This document shows, one piece after another, positions 27,393-35,332 of a DNA stretch of 64,000 bases. Numbering within the stretch: the first letter of the stretch is position 1; the number at the start of each line of letters is the position of its first letter. Source of the stretch: Aquisalimonas lutea (GTDB lineage Bacteria > Pseudomonadota > Gammaproteobacteria > Nitrococcales > Aquisalimonadaceae). The notes beneath the pieces were generated by a model. The model searched no databases. It was given only the letters and a program-made list of their open reading frames with translations, and was not told the origin of the DNA. The stretch covers positions 234,900-298,899 of the forward strand of contig NZ_JAUFPK010000005.1 of NCBI RefSeq assembly GCF_030409225.1. Direction: 5' to 3'. The position numbers and the translations under genes were made by a program.

Positions 27393-27704
27393 GTGGAACA
27401 GTGTTCCGGGGGGCCGGTGGCCGGCGCCGGAGTGGAACAGTGTTCCGGGGGGCCGGTGGCCGGTCCGGGGGTGGAACAGTGTTCCGGGGGGCCGGTGGCC
27501 GGTCCGGGGGTGGAACAGTGTTCCAGGGGGCCGGTGGCCGGCGCCGGGGTGGAACAGTGTTCCGGGGGGCCGGTGGCCGGCGCCGGGGTGGAACAGTGTT
27601 CCAGGGGGCCGGTGGCCGGCGCCGGGGTGGAACAGTGTTCCGGGGGGCCGGTGGCCGGTCCGGGGGTGGAACAGTGTTCCAGGGGGCCGGCCGCAGGTAG
27701 CTCC
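27393..27704. repeat. Eight tandem 39-bp repeats (candidate oriT/iteron or operator array)
   Basis: Units begin at 27393, 27432, 27471, 27510, 27549, 27588, 27627 and 27666 at an exact 39-base period. Each contains GGAACA-G-TGTTCC, an inverted repeat with six-base arms (seven-base arms in units 4, 6 and 8, where the next base is A), followed by a G/C-only block. Units differ at two places: base 16 is G or A, and the 3' block ends CGCCGG or TCCGGG. The last unit diverges after its palindrome. The 27220-27780 space has no credible gene; it lies between the relaxase start and the first plus-strand ICE gene. Confidence 0.95.
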
Positions 27705-27780
27705 GACAGTTGGCTAGGGACCTTTGGAGTCGGGAGACATAGATCCAGTGTAAAGGGCCCTTTAAGGGTAAGGGGGAAGC

Positions 27781-28215
27781 ATGGCTGTTAACCCTTGGAC
27801 ACTCCGTTCGGCGAAGGATCGCTTGAGGAGCGTCCAGCATGATCTGGATCAGGTACGGCGGGAGATGGATGACCTGATTCGTGAGTTCAAAGCGACGTGG
27901 CGAAGGCCTTGGCCGGTTCATCCGGCTGTGCACCGTCCGGGGCCCAGCAGTCCGGCGATCCTGCGTTGGCGCCCGAGCGGCGTGGACGGCATCGGCCAGG
28001 GTCCGGTGGTCTTTACGAGTGACCAGGTTCAACGGCGGCTGGAATCGGCCAACGTGCCGGCGGAGACACGGCGGGCCTGGGCTGCCATTGACCGCAGGGC
28101 ACAGGTGCTCAATGTCCGGGCACGGCTGCTCTTCTACGAGTATCGCCGGTTGACGGACTACGTTGAGCACATTCGTTGCTTGAACGCACTGGAGGAAACC
28201 TGGCAGGCCACGTGA
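27781..28215 (+). CDS. Hypothetical ICE protein, helical, 144 aa
   Basis: It begins MAVNPWTLRSAKDRLRSVQHDLDQVRREMDDLIREFKATWRRP, a strongly amphipathic, probably coiled-coil N-terminus, then a Pro/Gly-rich middle and a second helical part rich in Arg. A good ribosome site (AAGGGGGAAGC) precedes the ATG at 27781. It is the first gene rightward of the repeat array and lies upstream of ssb, where related elements carry small replication-module proteins. I do not recognise the family; a DNA-processing or repeat-binding role is only inferred from position. Confidence 0.7.
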   Translation: MAVNPWTLRSAKDRLRSVQHDLDQVRREMDDLIREFKATWRRPWPVHPAVHRPGPSSPAILRWRPSGVDGIGQGPVVFTSDQVQRRLESANVPAETRRAWAAIDRRAQVLNVRARLLFYEYRRLTDYVEHIRCLNALEETWQAT

Positions 28216-28287
28216 CGGGTTTTTGCGCCTGCCCCTGTGTTGGTCGGGGCAGCATGGACGCTGCACTTGCTACAGGAGGGTACCGTG

Positions 28288-28728
28288 ATGGCCAACCACT
28301 TCCAGGGTCGGGGCAACCTTGGTGCCGCACCGACACTCCGTCATACGGACGATGCCAGCGGCCAGGCTGTCGCCGTCGCCCATCTCCGGATTTATTTCGA
28401 CCGCCCCAAGCCGACCAACGACGGTTTCACCGACCGCGGCGGATTCTGGGCGAACGTCTCTTTCTGGGGCAGACGCGCAGAGGTAGCCGCCCGTGTCCTG
28501 CCCAAGGGCGCGCGTGTCGCTGTCGAGGGCGAACTGCTCCAGTCCACCTGGCAGGATCGCGAAACCGGTCAACCCCGTAGCCAGCTGGAGATCCGCGCCG
28601 GTCACGTGGACCTCGACCTGGCGCGTGTGGAGTCGCTGCAGCTGCGATCAAGCAGTCAACGCACGACGGAAGCCGCTGATACGGACGGGGCCGACGTCAC
28701 CCATGATGCTTCGTCGTCCGTCGAGTAG
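28288..28728 (+). CDS. ssb: Single-stranded DNA-binding protein, ICE-borne
   Basis: 146 residues from the ATG at 28288 with an AGGAGGG ribosome site. The OB-fold is visible: NHFQGRGNLGAAPTLRHTDDASGQAVAVAHLRIYFDRP, GFWANVSFWGRRAEVAARVLPKGARVAVEGELLQSTWQDRETGQPRSQLEIRAGHVDL. The C-terminal tail is acidic but lacks the classical DDDIPF ending, so partner recruitment may differ from the chromosomal SSB. ssb and topB are a standard pair in GI-type ICEs. Confidence 0.88.
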   Translation: MANHFQGRGNLGAAPTLRHTDDASGQAVAVAHLRIYFDRPKPTNDGFTDRGGFWANVSFWGRRAEVAARVLPKGARVAVEGELLQSTWQDRETGQPRSQLEIRAGHVDLDLARVESLQLRSSSQRTTEAADTDGADVTHDASSSVE

Positions 28729-28745
28729 TAAGGGAGGACGTCATC

Positions 28746-29342
28746 ATGCGCATGGAGCAATCCCTGTGTGTGCTCATCATTGCCGCGTTGCTCCTGGGTG
28801 GATGCAGCTTCAGCCGGAGCGACGGTGCCTACGAGGTCGGTCTCGACCCGGAAGCCGTGGGACTGGGTAGCGAGGACGCCGACCGCGATGAATCGGGTGG
28901 GCGCGGGGATCACCCAGGGCAGGAGGCGACCGGTCGGCGCAGCGAGCGTGATCCGCGGCTCGCCGGCGCGGCCGACGAGATCGCCGCCGAGGACGTGATC
29001 ATCGAAATGGAAACCGATCGCGATGTCGATACGACATACACGCGATTGCGGGACGCTTTCGGTTACAAGGTTCCTGATGAAGTCGCCGCGCCAGGCACCA
29101 CGAAGCGCGAATTGCTGCAGCTTGATGTTGGCTATCACCACCGGACCCAGCCCGGTGTCTCCTACAGCATGCGCCAGCACGTCGAACTCGATGGGTACGA
29201 GTACGTCATGCAGGTGGATATCGACAAGGAGGGCGAGGGCAGCCGCATCCTCGTTGGCTATTACACGGGCGAGGACGCGTTCCCCGCGACGGAGGCGTTC
29301 CGGAAGAGGGTCAAGGATTCGGTCCGCCGCGCGCTGGAGTAA
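28746..29342 (+). CDS. Predicted lipoprotein, 198 aa, between ssb and topB
   Basis: It opens MRMEQSLCVLIIAALLLGGCSFSRSDGA: a short n-region, hydrophobic core and the lipobox L-L-G-G-C at about residue 20. An acidic, disordered stretch follows (residues 35-80), then a folded domain (VIIEMETDRDVDTTYTRLRDAFGYKVPDEV, DVGYHHRTQPGVSYSMRQHVEL). The start is 28746 or, equally, the in-frame ATG at 28752. No family recognised. A surface lipoprotein between two DNA-handling genes is unexpected; it might be an exclusion or envelope function. Confidence 0.75.
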   Translation: MRMEQSLCVLIIAALLLGGCSFSRSDGAYEVGLDPEAVGLGSEDADRDESGGRGDHPGQEATGRRSERDPRLAGAADEIAAEDVIIEMETDRDVDTTYTRLRDAFGYKVPDEVAAPGTTKRELLQLDVGYHHRTQPGVSYSMRQHVELDGYEYVMQVDIDKEGEGSRILVGYYTGEDAFPATEAFRKRVKDSVRRALE

Positions 29343-29371
29343 CGGGACCGGAGGCAGAAGGAGCCCGCTTC

Positions 29372-31549
29372 ATGGCACGACTCTTCCTCGCCGAGAAGCC
29401 GTCACAGGCCCGGGATATCGGGCGCGTGCTGGGCGCGACCCGGCGCGGTAACGGGTGCTTCCGGGGTGACGGCGTTGTGGTGACCTGGGCCTACGGGCAT
29501 CTGCTGGAGATGGCTCCGCCGGAGGCCTATGACGTCGCCTTCAAACGCTGGTCCCTGGAGACGTTGCCCATCCTTCCGACGGAGTCGCGCCTCCATGTGC
29601 GGCCGAACGTCAAGGATCATTTCACAACCGTGCAGGAGTTGGTCCGGCGCGCAAGCGAGGTCGTCATCGCCACGGATGCGGACCGCGAGGGCGAGACGAT
29701 CGCGCGGGAGATTCTGGACCGTTGCGTGCATGAGGGACCCGTCTGGCGATTGTGGCTCTCGGCGCTGGACGAGGCCAGCATCCGAGACGCCCTTGCGAAA
29801 CTCCATCCCGGTGAGCGTACGGAGCCGCTGTATCATGCTGGTCTTGCGCGCTCGCGGGCCGACTGGCTCGTGGGCATGAACCTCACCCGGGCGTATACGC
29901 TGGCCGCCCGGGGCGGCGGCTACGGTGGTGTGCTCTCCGTTGGGCGCGTGCAGACGCCGACGCTCAAGCTCGTGGTCGACCGCGATCGGGCAATCGAGCA
30001 ATTCCAGCCCACGCCGTACTACGAACTCTGGGTCCGCTGTACGCACGAGCGCGGGCAGTGGCAGGCCCGGTGGTTGCCCGGCAAAAGTGTTGCCGACGGC
30101 GAAGGCCGCTGCGTCAACCGGCAGGCGGCGGTTGCCGTGGCGCGGCGTGTTGATGGCGCCGGTGCGGAAGTCGCCCTGGCGCAGACCGAGCGCAAGCACG
30201 AGGGGCCGCCGCTGCCCTACGATCTGTCCACCCTGCAGCAGGAGGCGTCGCGCCGCTGGGGTCTCGGGGCGCAGCAGGTTCTGGATCTGGCGCAGGCGCT
30301 CTACGAGCGCCACAAGGCGACGACCTATCCCCGTACCGATTGCCGCTATCTGCCGTTGAGCCAGCACGGTGATGCGCCGAAGGTGCTCGATGCACTGGCC
30401 CGGTCCGACCCGGACTTGGCCGCGGTGGTCGAGGGTGCCGAGCCCGAGGTGCGTTCCCGGGCGTGGAACGACGGCCGGATCACCGCCCATCACGCGATCA
30501 TTCCGACCACCGCGGTGGTCGCCGTGGACCAGCTTTCGCGCGACGAATATCGACTCTACGATCTCGTGCGTCGTGGCTATCTGGCGCAGTTCTACCCGGC
30601 ATGTGTCTACGATCAAAGCCGCATCGAGGTGGTGGCCGCCGGCGAGCGTTTCCGGGCCCGGGGGCGTGTCATCCGGAACAGGGGTTGGCGGGTGCTCACC
30701 GGCGAGCAGGAAGTCGATGCTGCAGAGCAGGGCGAACAACCCGCGCAGCGTTTGCCGGCCGTCGCCGAGAGCGACCGCGTCGGCCTCGCGGAGCCGGAAG
30801 TCCACGACAAGCAGACGCAACCGCCGAAGCGGTATACGCAGGGTACGCTTCTCGCTGCCATGAAGAACATCGCCCGCGAGGTCTCGGACGTGCGGCTGAA
30901 ACAGGTCCTCAAGGAGACCACGGGCATCGGGACCGAGGCGACGCGGGCCGGGATCATCAAGACGCTGGTTGATCGTGGTTTCGTCGTCGAGACGAAGCAC
31001 CACCTCGTGTCCACCGCCGCCGCGCGGGCGTTGATCGATGCGTTGCCGCAGGCCGTGACCGATCCCGCCACCACGGCAATGTGGGAGCAGGCACTCGATG
31101 AGATCGCCCAGGGGAAGGGCAGTGTCGAGGCGTTCCTCGAGCGCCAGAGCCAGTGGGTGCGCCAGCTCGTCGAGCAGGTCCGTCAGGACGGTGCGCCCGT
31201 GGTTTCCGGTGGCGAGGCCGGTGCGGCCACCCGGGGGAGCGGTCAAGTCCTCGGGACCTGTGGTTGTCGGGGCAAAGGCCGCGTCCGGATCGGCCCGAAA
31301 GCCTGGCAGTGCAGCGATTGCGGTGCGCTGGTGTGGAAGACGATTTGCCGTAAGCGCCTCTCCGATAAGCAGGCGCTGGCTCTCTTCGCCGGGCAGACCG
31401 TCCACCTGAAAGGGCTCAAGAGCCGTAACGGCAAGCCATTCAATACCCGTGCCCGCCTGGTCGACGGGAAAGTGCAGTTCCAGTTTGACGGCGGCGATTC
31501 GGGTCGCAACCCGCCGCGGCCGCCGCGACGGGGTCGGGCCGCGTCTTGA
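29372..31549 (+). CDS. topB: DNA topoisomerase III, ICE-borne (TopB-like), 725 aa
   Basis: Type IA topoisomerase. The Toprim domain begins ARLFLAEKPSQARDIGRVLG and has VIATDADREGETIAREIL. The catalytic tyrosine is in KATTYPRTDCRYLP near residue 317. Then come TQPPKRYTQGTLLAAMKNIA and GIGTEATRAGIIKTLVDRGFV. The C-terminus carries a small cysteine zinc motif (CGCRGKGRVRIGPKAWQCSDCG) and a topoisomerase C-terminal repeat. It decatenates and relaxes single-stranded regions during element replication or transfer. Its stop lies at the base of leader element copy 1. Confidence 0.95.
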   Translation: MARLFLAEKPSQARDIGRVLGATRRGNGCFRGDGVVVTWAYGHLLEMAPPEAYDVAFKRWSLETLPILPTESRLHVRPNVKDHFTTVQELVRRASEVVIATDADREGETIAREILDRCVHEGPVWRLWLSALDEASIRDALAKLHPGERTEPLYHAGLARSRADWLVGMNLTRAYTLAARGGGYGGVLSVGRVQTPTLKLVVDRDRAIEQFQPTPYYELWVRCTHERGQWQARWLPGKSVADGEGRCVNRQAAVAVARRVDGAGAEVALAQTERKHEGPPLPYDLSTLQQEASRRWGLGAQQVLDLAQALYERHKATTYPRTDCRYLPLSQHGDAPKVLDALARSDPDLAAVVEGAEPEVRSRAWNDGRITAHHAIIPTTAVVAVDQLSRDEYRLYDLVRRGYLAQFYPACVYDQSRIEVVAAGERFRARGRVIRNRGWRVLTGEQEVDAAEQGEQPAQRLPAVAESDRVGLAEPEVHDKQTQPPKRYTQGTLLAAMKNIAREVSDVRLKQVLKETTGIGTEATRAGIIKTLVDRGFVVETKHHLVSTAAARALIDALPQAVTDPATTAMWEQALDEIAQGKGSVEAFLERQSQWVRQLVEQVRQDGAPVVSGGEAGAATRGSGQVLGTCGCRGKGRVRIGPKAWQCSDCGALVWKTICRKRLSDKQALALFAGQTVHLKGLKSRNGKPFNTRARLVDGKVQFQFDGGDSGRNPPRPPRRGRAAS

Positions 31550-31732
31550 CACGGCCGTGCCGTGTTTCGTATCTGTATAGGGAGTACGGTATTTTCACGC
31601 TTGCCTGGAGCGCATCCAGGTCCCTTGTAAGCGCCTGCGGATCGGGAAGAGGCGCGCCGCCTGAGCGGTCGATCCACACGGTTCCAACCTCACTTCCACC
31701 CGCCGGGGAAAGCGTTTCCCCGCGGGGGGTGG
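31549..31732 (+). promoter_or_regulatory. Structured leader element, copy 1 (upstream of the DUF3577 gene)
   Basis: Hairpins in order: H0 31549-31565 (ACACGG/CCGTGT); H1 31604-31620 (CCTGGA, loop GCGCA, TCCAGG); H2 31631-31655 (GCGCCT, 13-base loop GCGGATCGGGAAG, AGGCGC); H3 31657-31668 (CCGC/GCGG); then GGTCGATCCA and a long G/C hairpin (core CGGGGAAA 31704-31711 with TTTCCCCG 31715-31722). The gene starts at 31771. The same order of parts recurs in three other places. Confidence 0.8.
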
Positions 31733-31770
31733 CGCTTTCTCCGGCTCTTTATCGTGAAGGAGAAGGCGCC

Positions 31771-32178
31771 ATGTCCGAGAAGTCCTACTTCGATCTCCAC
31801 ATCACCGGTCTCGGGTACATGAACCGGATCCGGGAAGTCCGGCCCCGGCGCGGCGAGCCGTTCCTCGCGTGCGACATCGTCGCGATTCATGGCGACGCCG
31901 AGGACCCTGAACGGACGCGGTTCGACTGCCGGGTGGCTGGCCAGGAGGCGCGACGCCTGGTTGAGGCCATGCCGCGGCACCTCGAACAGGGCCGTAAGGT
32001 GCTCGTCGGTTTCAAGCTCGGCGATCTCTACGCGGAGAGCTTCACCTATCGCGAAGGCGAGAAGGCCGGCGAGACCGGCATCTCGCTAAAGGCGAGGCTC
32101 CTGCGCATCGACTGGGTGCGGATCGACGGTGAGAAGGTGTATCCGCCCGTCGAAGCCCGCAACCAGGAGACCGCCTGA
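31771..32178 (+). CDS. STY4534-family ICE replication protein (DUF3577), 135 aa
   Basis: It begins MSEKSYFDLHITGLGYMNRIREVRPRRGEPFLACDIVAIHGDAEDPERTRFDCRVAGQEARRLV, the recognised DUF3577/STY4534 pattern found in GI-type ICEs near topB. An OB-fold-like strand pattern and SSB-like position suggest single-strand DNA or replication work. The start is the ATG at 31771 after GAAGGAGAAGG; a longer frame from 31546 only reads through the leader hairpins. Confidence 0.85.
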   Translation: MSEKSYFDLHITGLGYMNRIREVRPRRGEPFLACDIVAIHGDAEDPERTRFDCRVAGQEARRLVEAMPRHLEQGRKVLVGFKLGDLYAESFTYREGEKAGETGISLKARLLRIDWVRIDGEKVYPPVEARNQETA

Positions 32179-32234
32179 GTGCTCTTTAACAAGACGGCTC
32201 ACCACGACGGAAGACTCCGGGGCCCGGTGCCCCG

Positions 32235-32406
32235 GCGTCTTCCCGAGCTCGTGCGTGCGCGGGCTCGGGAAGACGCTTCCATCGCTCGCCTGGCGCGCAG
32301 CCAGGCCCGTTGAAGCCCCTGCGGACCGGGAGGAGGGGCGCCGGCGGTGCCGGTCGGTCCACCACGTGCAATCCACCCCTGCCGGGGACAGGTGCCCCGG
32401 CAGGGG
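32235..32406 (+). promoter_or_regulatory. Structured leader element, copy 2
   Basis: H0 14-bp stem 32235-32248/32263-32276; H1 32289-32305 (CCTGGC, loop GCGCA, GCCAGG); H2 32315-32339 (GCCCCT, loop GCGGACCGGGAGG, AGGGGC); H3 32341-32353 (CCGGC/GCCGG); then GGTCGGTCCA and a perfect 12-bp G/C hairpin 32376-32387/32395-32406. The next gene starts at 32445. Confidence 0.8.
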
Positions 32407-32444
32407 CGGCCTGTCTGCCGGCTCTGCCATGGAGGTCAGGCCAC

Positions 32445-32702
32445 ATGGATCTGGAAGCCATCAGCAGTACGCCTGTGCGGGAACTCGTCCACTACGAAGG
32501 CCCCGTCTACGGGGGCCTCCGGGATCCGTCGGTGCTTGTCTATATCACGACCGACGGTCTCGTGATTCCGGTCTCGGCCGACGTCGTCGACGTCGCGGCT
32601 TCAGGGTCGGTCGCCGATCCGGTCTGGAGCCACATCGAGTGGCTTACCGAGGTCGTGACCCTCACGTCATGCAGTCTCACCGGTGACGGTTCGGCTGCGT
32701 AG
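32445..32702 (+). CDS. Hypothetical small ICE protein, 85 aa
   Basis: The 85 residues begin MDLEAISSTPVRELVHYEGPVYGGLRDPSVLVYITTDGLVIPVSADVVDVAASGSV. The ATG at 32445 is preceded by ATGGAGGTCAGGCC, the ribosome-site cassette shared by neighbouring ICE genes. No membrane segment, no recognised domain. A shadow frame starting at 32310 reads through leader copy 2. It is preceded by leader element copy 2, so its expression is likely controlled with the DUF3577 and ardC genes. Confidence 0.6.
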   Translation: MDLEAISSTPVRELVHYEGPVYGGLRDPSVLVYITTDGLVIPVSADVVDVAASGSVADPVWSHIEWLTEVVTLTSCSLTGDGSAA

Positions 32703-32777
32703 CGCCGTGGAATGCACCCGGGCCGGGGCAGACGCCCGGCTTGGGTGTCTGTCCCCGCCACTGCCACGGAGGACAGC

Positions 32778-32960
32778 ATGAATCGCTCCAGACTCGCGTC
32801 AGCACTCGAGAAGATCGGAGTGACCCTTGTTGTTACGCCGCTGATCGAGCTATTCGTCGAACCCGCGGGTAGCCACTGGGGTCTGCCCTCAATCGCGGCT
32901 GTCGGTGTCGTGTGCGTTGCAATCGCAGTCGATATTGACAGTCTGGCCAACGGAGAATGA
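32778..32960 (+). CDS. Small membrane protein, 60 aa
   Basis: MNRSRLASALEKIGVTLVVTPLIELFVEPAG, then a hydrophobic segment GLPSIAAVGVVCVAIAVDI, suggests one or two membrane passes. The ATG at 32778 follows CCACGGAGGACAGC, the ribosome-site cassette used by other genes here. A G/C hairpin with GGGGCAGAC and GTCTGTCCCC arms lies just upstream (about 32720-32756). No family recognised. Confidence 0.6.
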   Translation: MNRSRLASALEKIGVTLVVTPLIELFVEPAGSHWGLPSIAAVGVVCVAIAVDIDSLANGE

Positions 32961-32964
32961 CTCT

Positions 32965-33066
32965 ATGTCCATGATCGGTATTGCCTCCACGACCGCTGCA
33001 GCATTGGTCCTTTGCGCTCTCGGCCTGTACCTCGCGCACAAGGACCGCAAACGCGGCAAGAAGTGA
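32965..33066 (+). CDS. 33-aa single-pass microprotein
   Basis: An ATG four bases after the stop of the preceding small membrane protein opens a 33-residue frame: M-S-M-I-G-I-A-S-T-T-A-A-A-L-V-L-C-A-L-G-L-Y-L-A-H-K-D-R-K-R-G-K-K. It has one transmembrane helix and a strongly basic cytoplasmic tail, the expected topology of a real membrane microprotein. It looks translationally coupled to 32778-32960; the overlap of CGGAGAATGA with the spacing gives a ribosome site. The function is unknown. Confidence 0.55.
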   Translation: MSMIGIASTTAAALVLCALGLYLAHKDRKRGKK

Positions 33067-33074
33067 CTGACGAT

Positions 33075-33099
33075 CTCACCGGCCGGCTCGGCCGGTGAG
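33075..33099 (+). terminator. Perfect 11-bp hairpin after the microprotein gene
   Basis: CTCACCGGCCG (33075-33085), loop GCT, CGGCCGGTGAG (33089-33099), nine bases after the stop at 33066. There is no strong T tract. It separates the small-protein pair from leader copy 3; the remaining stretch to 33195 holds nothing recognised. Confidence 0.55.
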
Positions 33100-33195
33100 T
33101 CCTCGCCGGCAGGAAGTCTCGTGCGTACAGGCTTTCCACCCCTGCCGGCGCTACTCCCCTTTTCCATCGCCAGCTTGCCTTGGCTCACGGGGGCG

Positions 33196-33365
33196 ACGCC
33201 CTGAGCCCGTGTGTGCGTGGGTTGAGGGCGTTGTTCCTAGCGCCGACCTGGAGCGTATCCAGGCCCGTTGAAGCCCCTGCGGATCGGGAGGAGGGGCGCC
33301 GGCAGTGCTGCCGGTCGATCCACTGCGCGCAATCCACCCCTGCCGGGGACAGGTACCCCCCGGCA
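33196..33365 (+). promoter_or_regulatory. Structured leader element, copy 3 (upstream of the ardC-like gene)
   Basis: H0 33196-33208/33219-33231; H1 33247-33263 (CCTGGA, loop GCGTA, TCCAGG); H2 33273-33297 (GCCCCT, loop GCGGATCGGGAGG, AGGGGC); H3 33299-33314 (CCGGCAG/CTGCCGG); then GGTCGATCCA and hairpin 33341-33348/33358-33365 (TGCCGGGG/CCCCGGCA). The gene starts at 33409 after CCACGGAGGACAGGCC. Confidence 0.8.
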
Positions 33366-33408
33366 ACGGGCGTGGCCTGTCCCCTGGCACAACCACGGAG
33401 GACAGGCC

Positions 33409-34353
33409 ATGGCCAAGCGCGATCTGTACCAGGAGATCACCGACGAGATCATCGCCGCCCTGGAGAAGGGGGTTGTCCCGTGGGTGAAGCCCTGGGATCC
33501 CGCTCACGACAGCGTAATGGCGGGCTACCCCGCCAATGCACTGACCGGACGACCCTATCACGGGGTCAACGTTCCGCTTCTGTGGATGCGTCAGTCCATG
33601 CGGGGCTTTTCCTCGAACCGCTGGCTGACATTCCGGCAAGCCAAGGAGGTTGGTGCCCACGTACGCAGGGGCGAGAAGGGGTCACTCGTCACCTTCTTCA
33701 AGCCGCTGCGCAAGCAGGAGACCGATGCCGCCGGCAATCCGGTCTACGACGATGATGGTGAACCCGTCGAGCGCACGGTTCCAGTGCTCAAGGGGTTCAC
33801 TGTGTTCAACGTCGATCAGGTCGAGGATCTTCCGGCTCGTTATCGGGATCCGGGCCCGACCGACGATCCGGCGCCGGAGCCGGTGACGGCCGCCGACGCG
33901 GTGGTCGCTGCATCGGGGGCCACGATCCGGGAAGGCGGGCCCGAGGCGGGCTATGTCCCGGGCGCCGACATGATCCGGATGCCGCCGGCTCCGGCGTTCG
34001 CGACGTCGGCAGGCTACTATGCGACGCTGCTCCACGAGCTCACGCACTGGACGGGGCATGCGGACCGTCTGGCCCGTGAAGGGATCGTCCACTTCCAGGG
34101 CTTCGGCTCGACGTCCTATGCCTTCGAAGAACTCGTCGCTGAGCTTGGCGGTGCGTTCCTGTGTGCCGAAACCGGTATCCAGGGCGATCTGCGCCACGAG
34201 GGCTATATCGCCTCGTGGCTCAAGGTTCTGCGCGACGACAAGCGGGCGATCTTCAAGGCGTCAACGCGGGCCAAGGAGGCCACCGAGTACCTGATGGGCC
34301 AGGCGGACGCCACGGTCCGCCCTGGGACGGCACGAACCATGACCGCGGCGTGA
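33409..34353 (+). CDS. ArdC-like antirestriction protein (ssDNA-binding plus zincin metalloprotease), 314 aa
   Basis: The N-terminal ArdC domain (DLYQEITDEIIAALEKGVVPWVKPW, NALTGRPYHGVNVPLLW, RWLTFRQAKEVGAHVRRGEKGSLVTFF) is linked to a zincin-like peptidase with LLHELTHWTGHADRL as the HExxH motif and YAFEELVAELGGAFLCAETGI as the downstream ligand helix. Such proteins protect incoming single-stranded DNA and counter restriction. The ATG at 33409 follows the shared ribosome-site cassette and leader copy 3, which may allow early expression after transfer. Confidence 0.9.
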   Translation: MAKRDLYQEITDEIIAALEKGVVPWVKPWDPAHDSVMAGYPANALTGRPYHGVNVPLLWMRQSMRGFSSNRWLTFRQAKEVGAHVRRGEKGSLVTFFKPLRKQETDAAGNPVYDDDGEPVERTVPVLKGFTVFNVDQVEDLPARYRDPGPTDDPAPEPVTAADAVVAASGATIREGGPEAGYVPGADMIRMPPAPAFATSAGYYATLLHELTHWTGHADRLAREGIVHFQGFGSTSYAFEELVAELGGAFLCAETGIQGDLRHEGYIASWLKVLRDDKRAIFKASTRAKEATEYLMGQADATVRPGTARTMTAA

Positions 34354-34381
34354 GCCGTTCGTGGGCACTTTGTTCGCACCG

Positions 34382-34408
34382 GGGGAGGCCGATTGGCCTC
34401 CCCTTTTT
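34382..34408 (+). terminator. Strong Rho-independent terminator after the ardC-like gene
   Basis: GGGGAGGCC (34382-34390), loop GATT, GGCCTCCCC (34395-34403) and TTTTT (34404-34408). It ends the leader-controlled gene group and isolates the following HTH/nucleotidyltransferase pair. The remaining 34409-34660 shows no credible gene. Confidence 0.92.
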
Positions 34409-34660
34409 GTTGCTGCCTCCAAGCCAAGGGGTGACACGAACGCTAGCCAGACGGTCACTCGCAGCCATGGAGGCGTCGCCATGGAAAGCGTGCAGCTCGG
34501 CGGCTCCCTGCGTACCGTGAATGCCGGACGGGAGGCCAGGGACTGTCGCCAGGTAGAGCGCACTCGGGCGCACCGAACCCGAATCTTCTTGACAACTCTC
34601 AATCACGTCGTGAAGCTTGTCCCTCGTCCTAGGACTCGGGACAGTACAGCGGGGAATGGT

Positions 34661-35332
34661 ATGAAAAGTCAAGATGTCGGCCTGATGCTCAAGCTTGTTG
34701 CCTTGAAGAACCGGGAGAGTGAGGACCTTGAGGGACGGGTCGGAAAAGCGGAAATGTCACTCCCGGACGACTGGCGCGACTGGCAGGTCGAGGAAGAAGA
34801 CCCGCTGGCGGAGGATGAAGCCTCGCTTCTGGATAGCGACCTCCTGTCGGCTCGTTACAGCATCAGGGCCTTGGCGGATGAGACCGGCATCAGCAAGAGC
34901 CAGGTCAGCTTGGCACTGCAGCGCTGCCTGGAGGTCGGGCTGGCGCGCAAGGATCGCAAGACCGGTGTGCCACGGGCCAATACCAAGGCGCTATTCGAGT
35001 TCATTGTGCATGGGCTGCGCTATGTCTTTCCCGCTCGGCCCGGCGAGATAACCCGGGGCATCGCCACCTCCTTTGCTGCGCCCGTGCTGGAAGGGCGACT
35101 GTTCAGCTCGGGAGACCTGCCGATGGTCTGGCCGGACGCCAGGGGGAATACCAAGGGACAGGCGGTCGCACCCTTGTTCAGGAGTGCGCCCTACGCGGTA
35201 CGCCGCGACCGGGATCTGTACGCCATGTTGGCTCTGGTGGACGCCATCCGGCTCGGACAACCCCGCGAGAGCCAAATGGCGGCCACTCTGCTGGCAGAGT
35301 TTCTGGGGGTGAGTGATGAGCCAGTTCGATGA
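34661..35332 (+). CDS. Winged-helix regulator/putative antitoxin, 223 aa
   Basis: An acidic N-terminus (residues 1-55) precedes a wHTH: SARYSIRALADETGISKSQVSLALQRCLEVGLARKDRKTGVPRANTKALFEFIVHGLRYVFPA. The C-terminal half is a conserved but unnamed domain (RGIATSFAAPVLEGRLFSSGDLPMVWPDA, then LYAMLALVDAIRLGQPRESQMAATLL). It overlaps the next gene, a nucleotidyltransferase, by about 17 bases. HTH/NTase pairs of this build resemble SanaTA-type toxin-antitoxin modules, in which the HTH protein is the antitoxin; that identification is from memory. The start is the ATG at 34661 after GGGGAATGGT. Confidence 0.75.
   Translation: MKSQDVGLMLKLVALKNRESEDLEGRVGKAEMSLPDDWRDWQVEEEDPLAEDEASLLDSDLLSARYSIRALADETGISKSQVSLALQRCLEVGLARKDRKTGVPRANTKALFEFIVHGLRYVFPARPGEITRGIATSFAAPVLEGRLFSSGDLPMVWPDARGNTKGQAVAPLFRSAPYAVRRDRDLYAMLALVDAIRLGQPRESQMAATLLAEFLGVSDEPVR

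Noticed and set aside
27393-27704. CRISPR array
   Set aside because: Units are strictly tandem with no unique spacers, and no cas genes are present.
27180-28266. Several long frames on both strands across the 39-bp repeats (13-residue peptide repeats such as VEQCSGGPVAGAG)
   Set aside because: The period is a multiple of three and the unit lacks stops in several frames, so all stay open together. None has a family match or a ribosome site, and they contradict each other.
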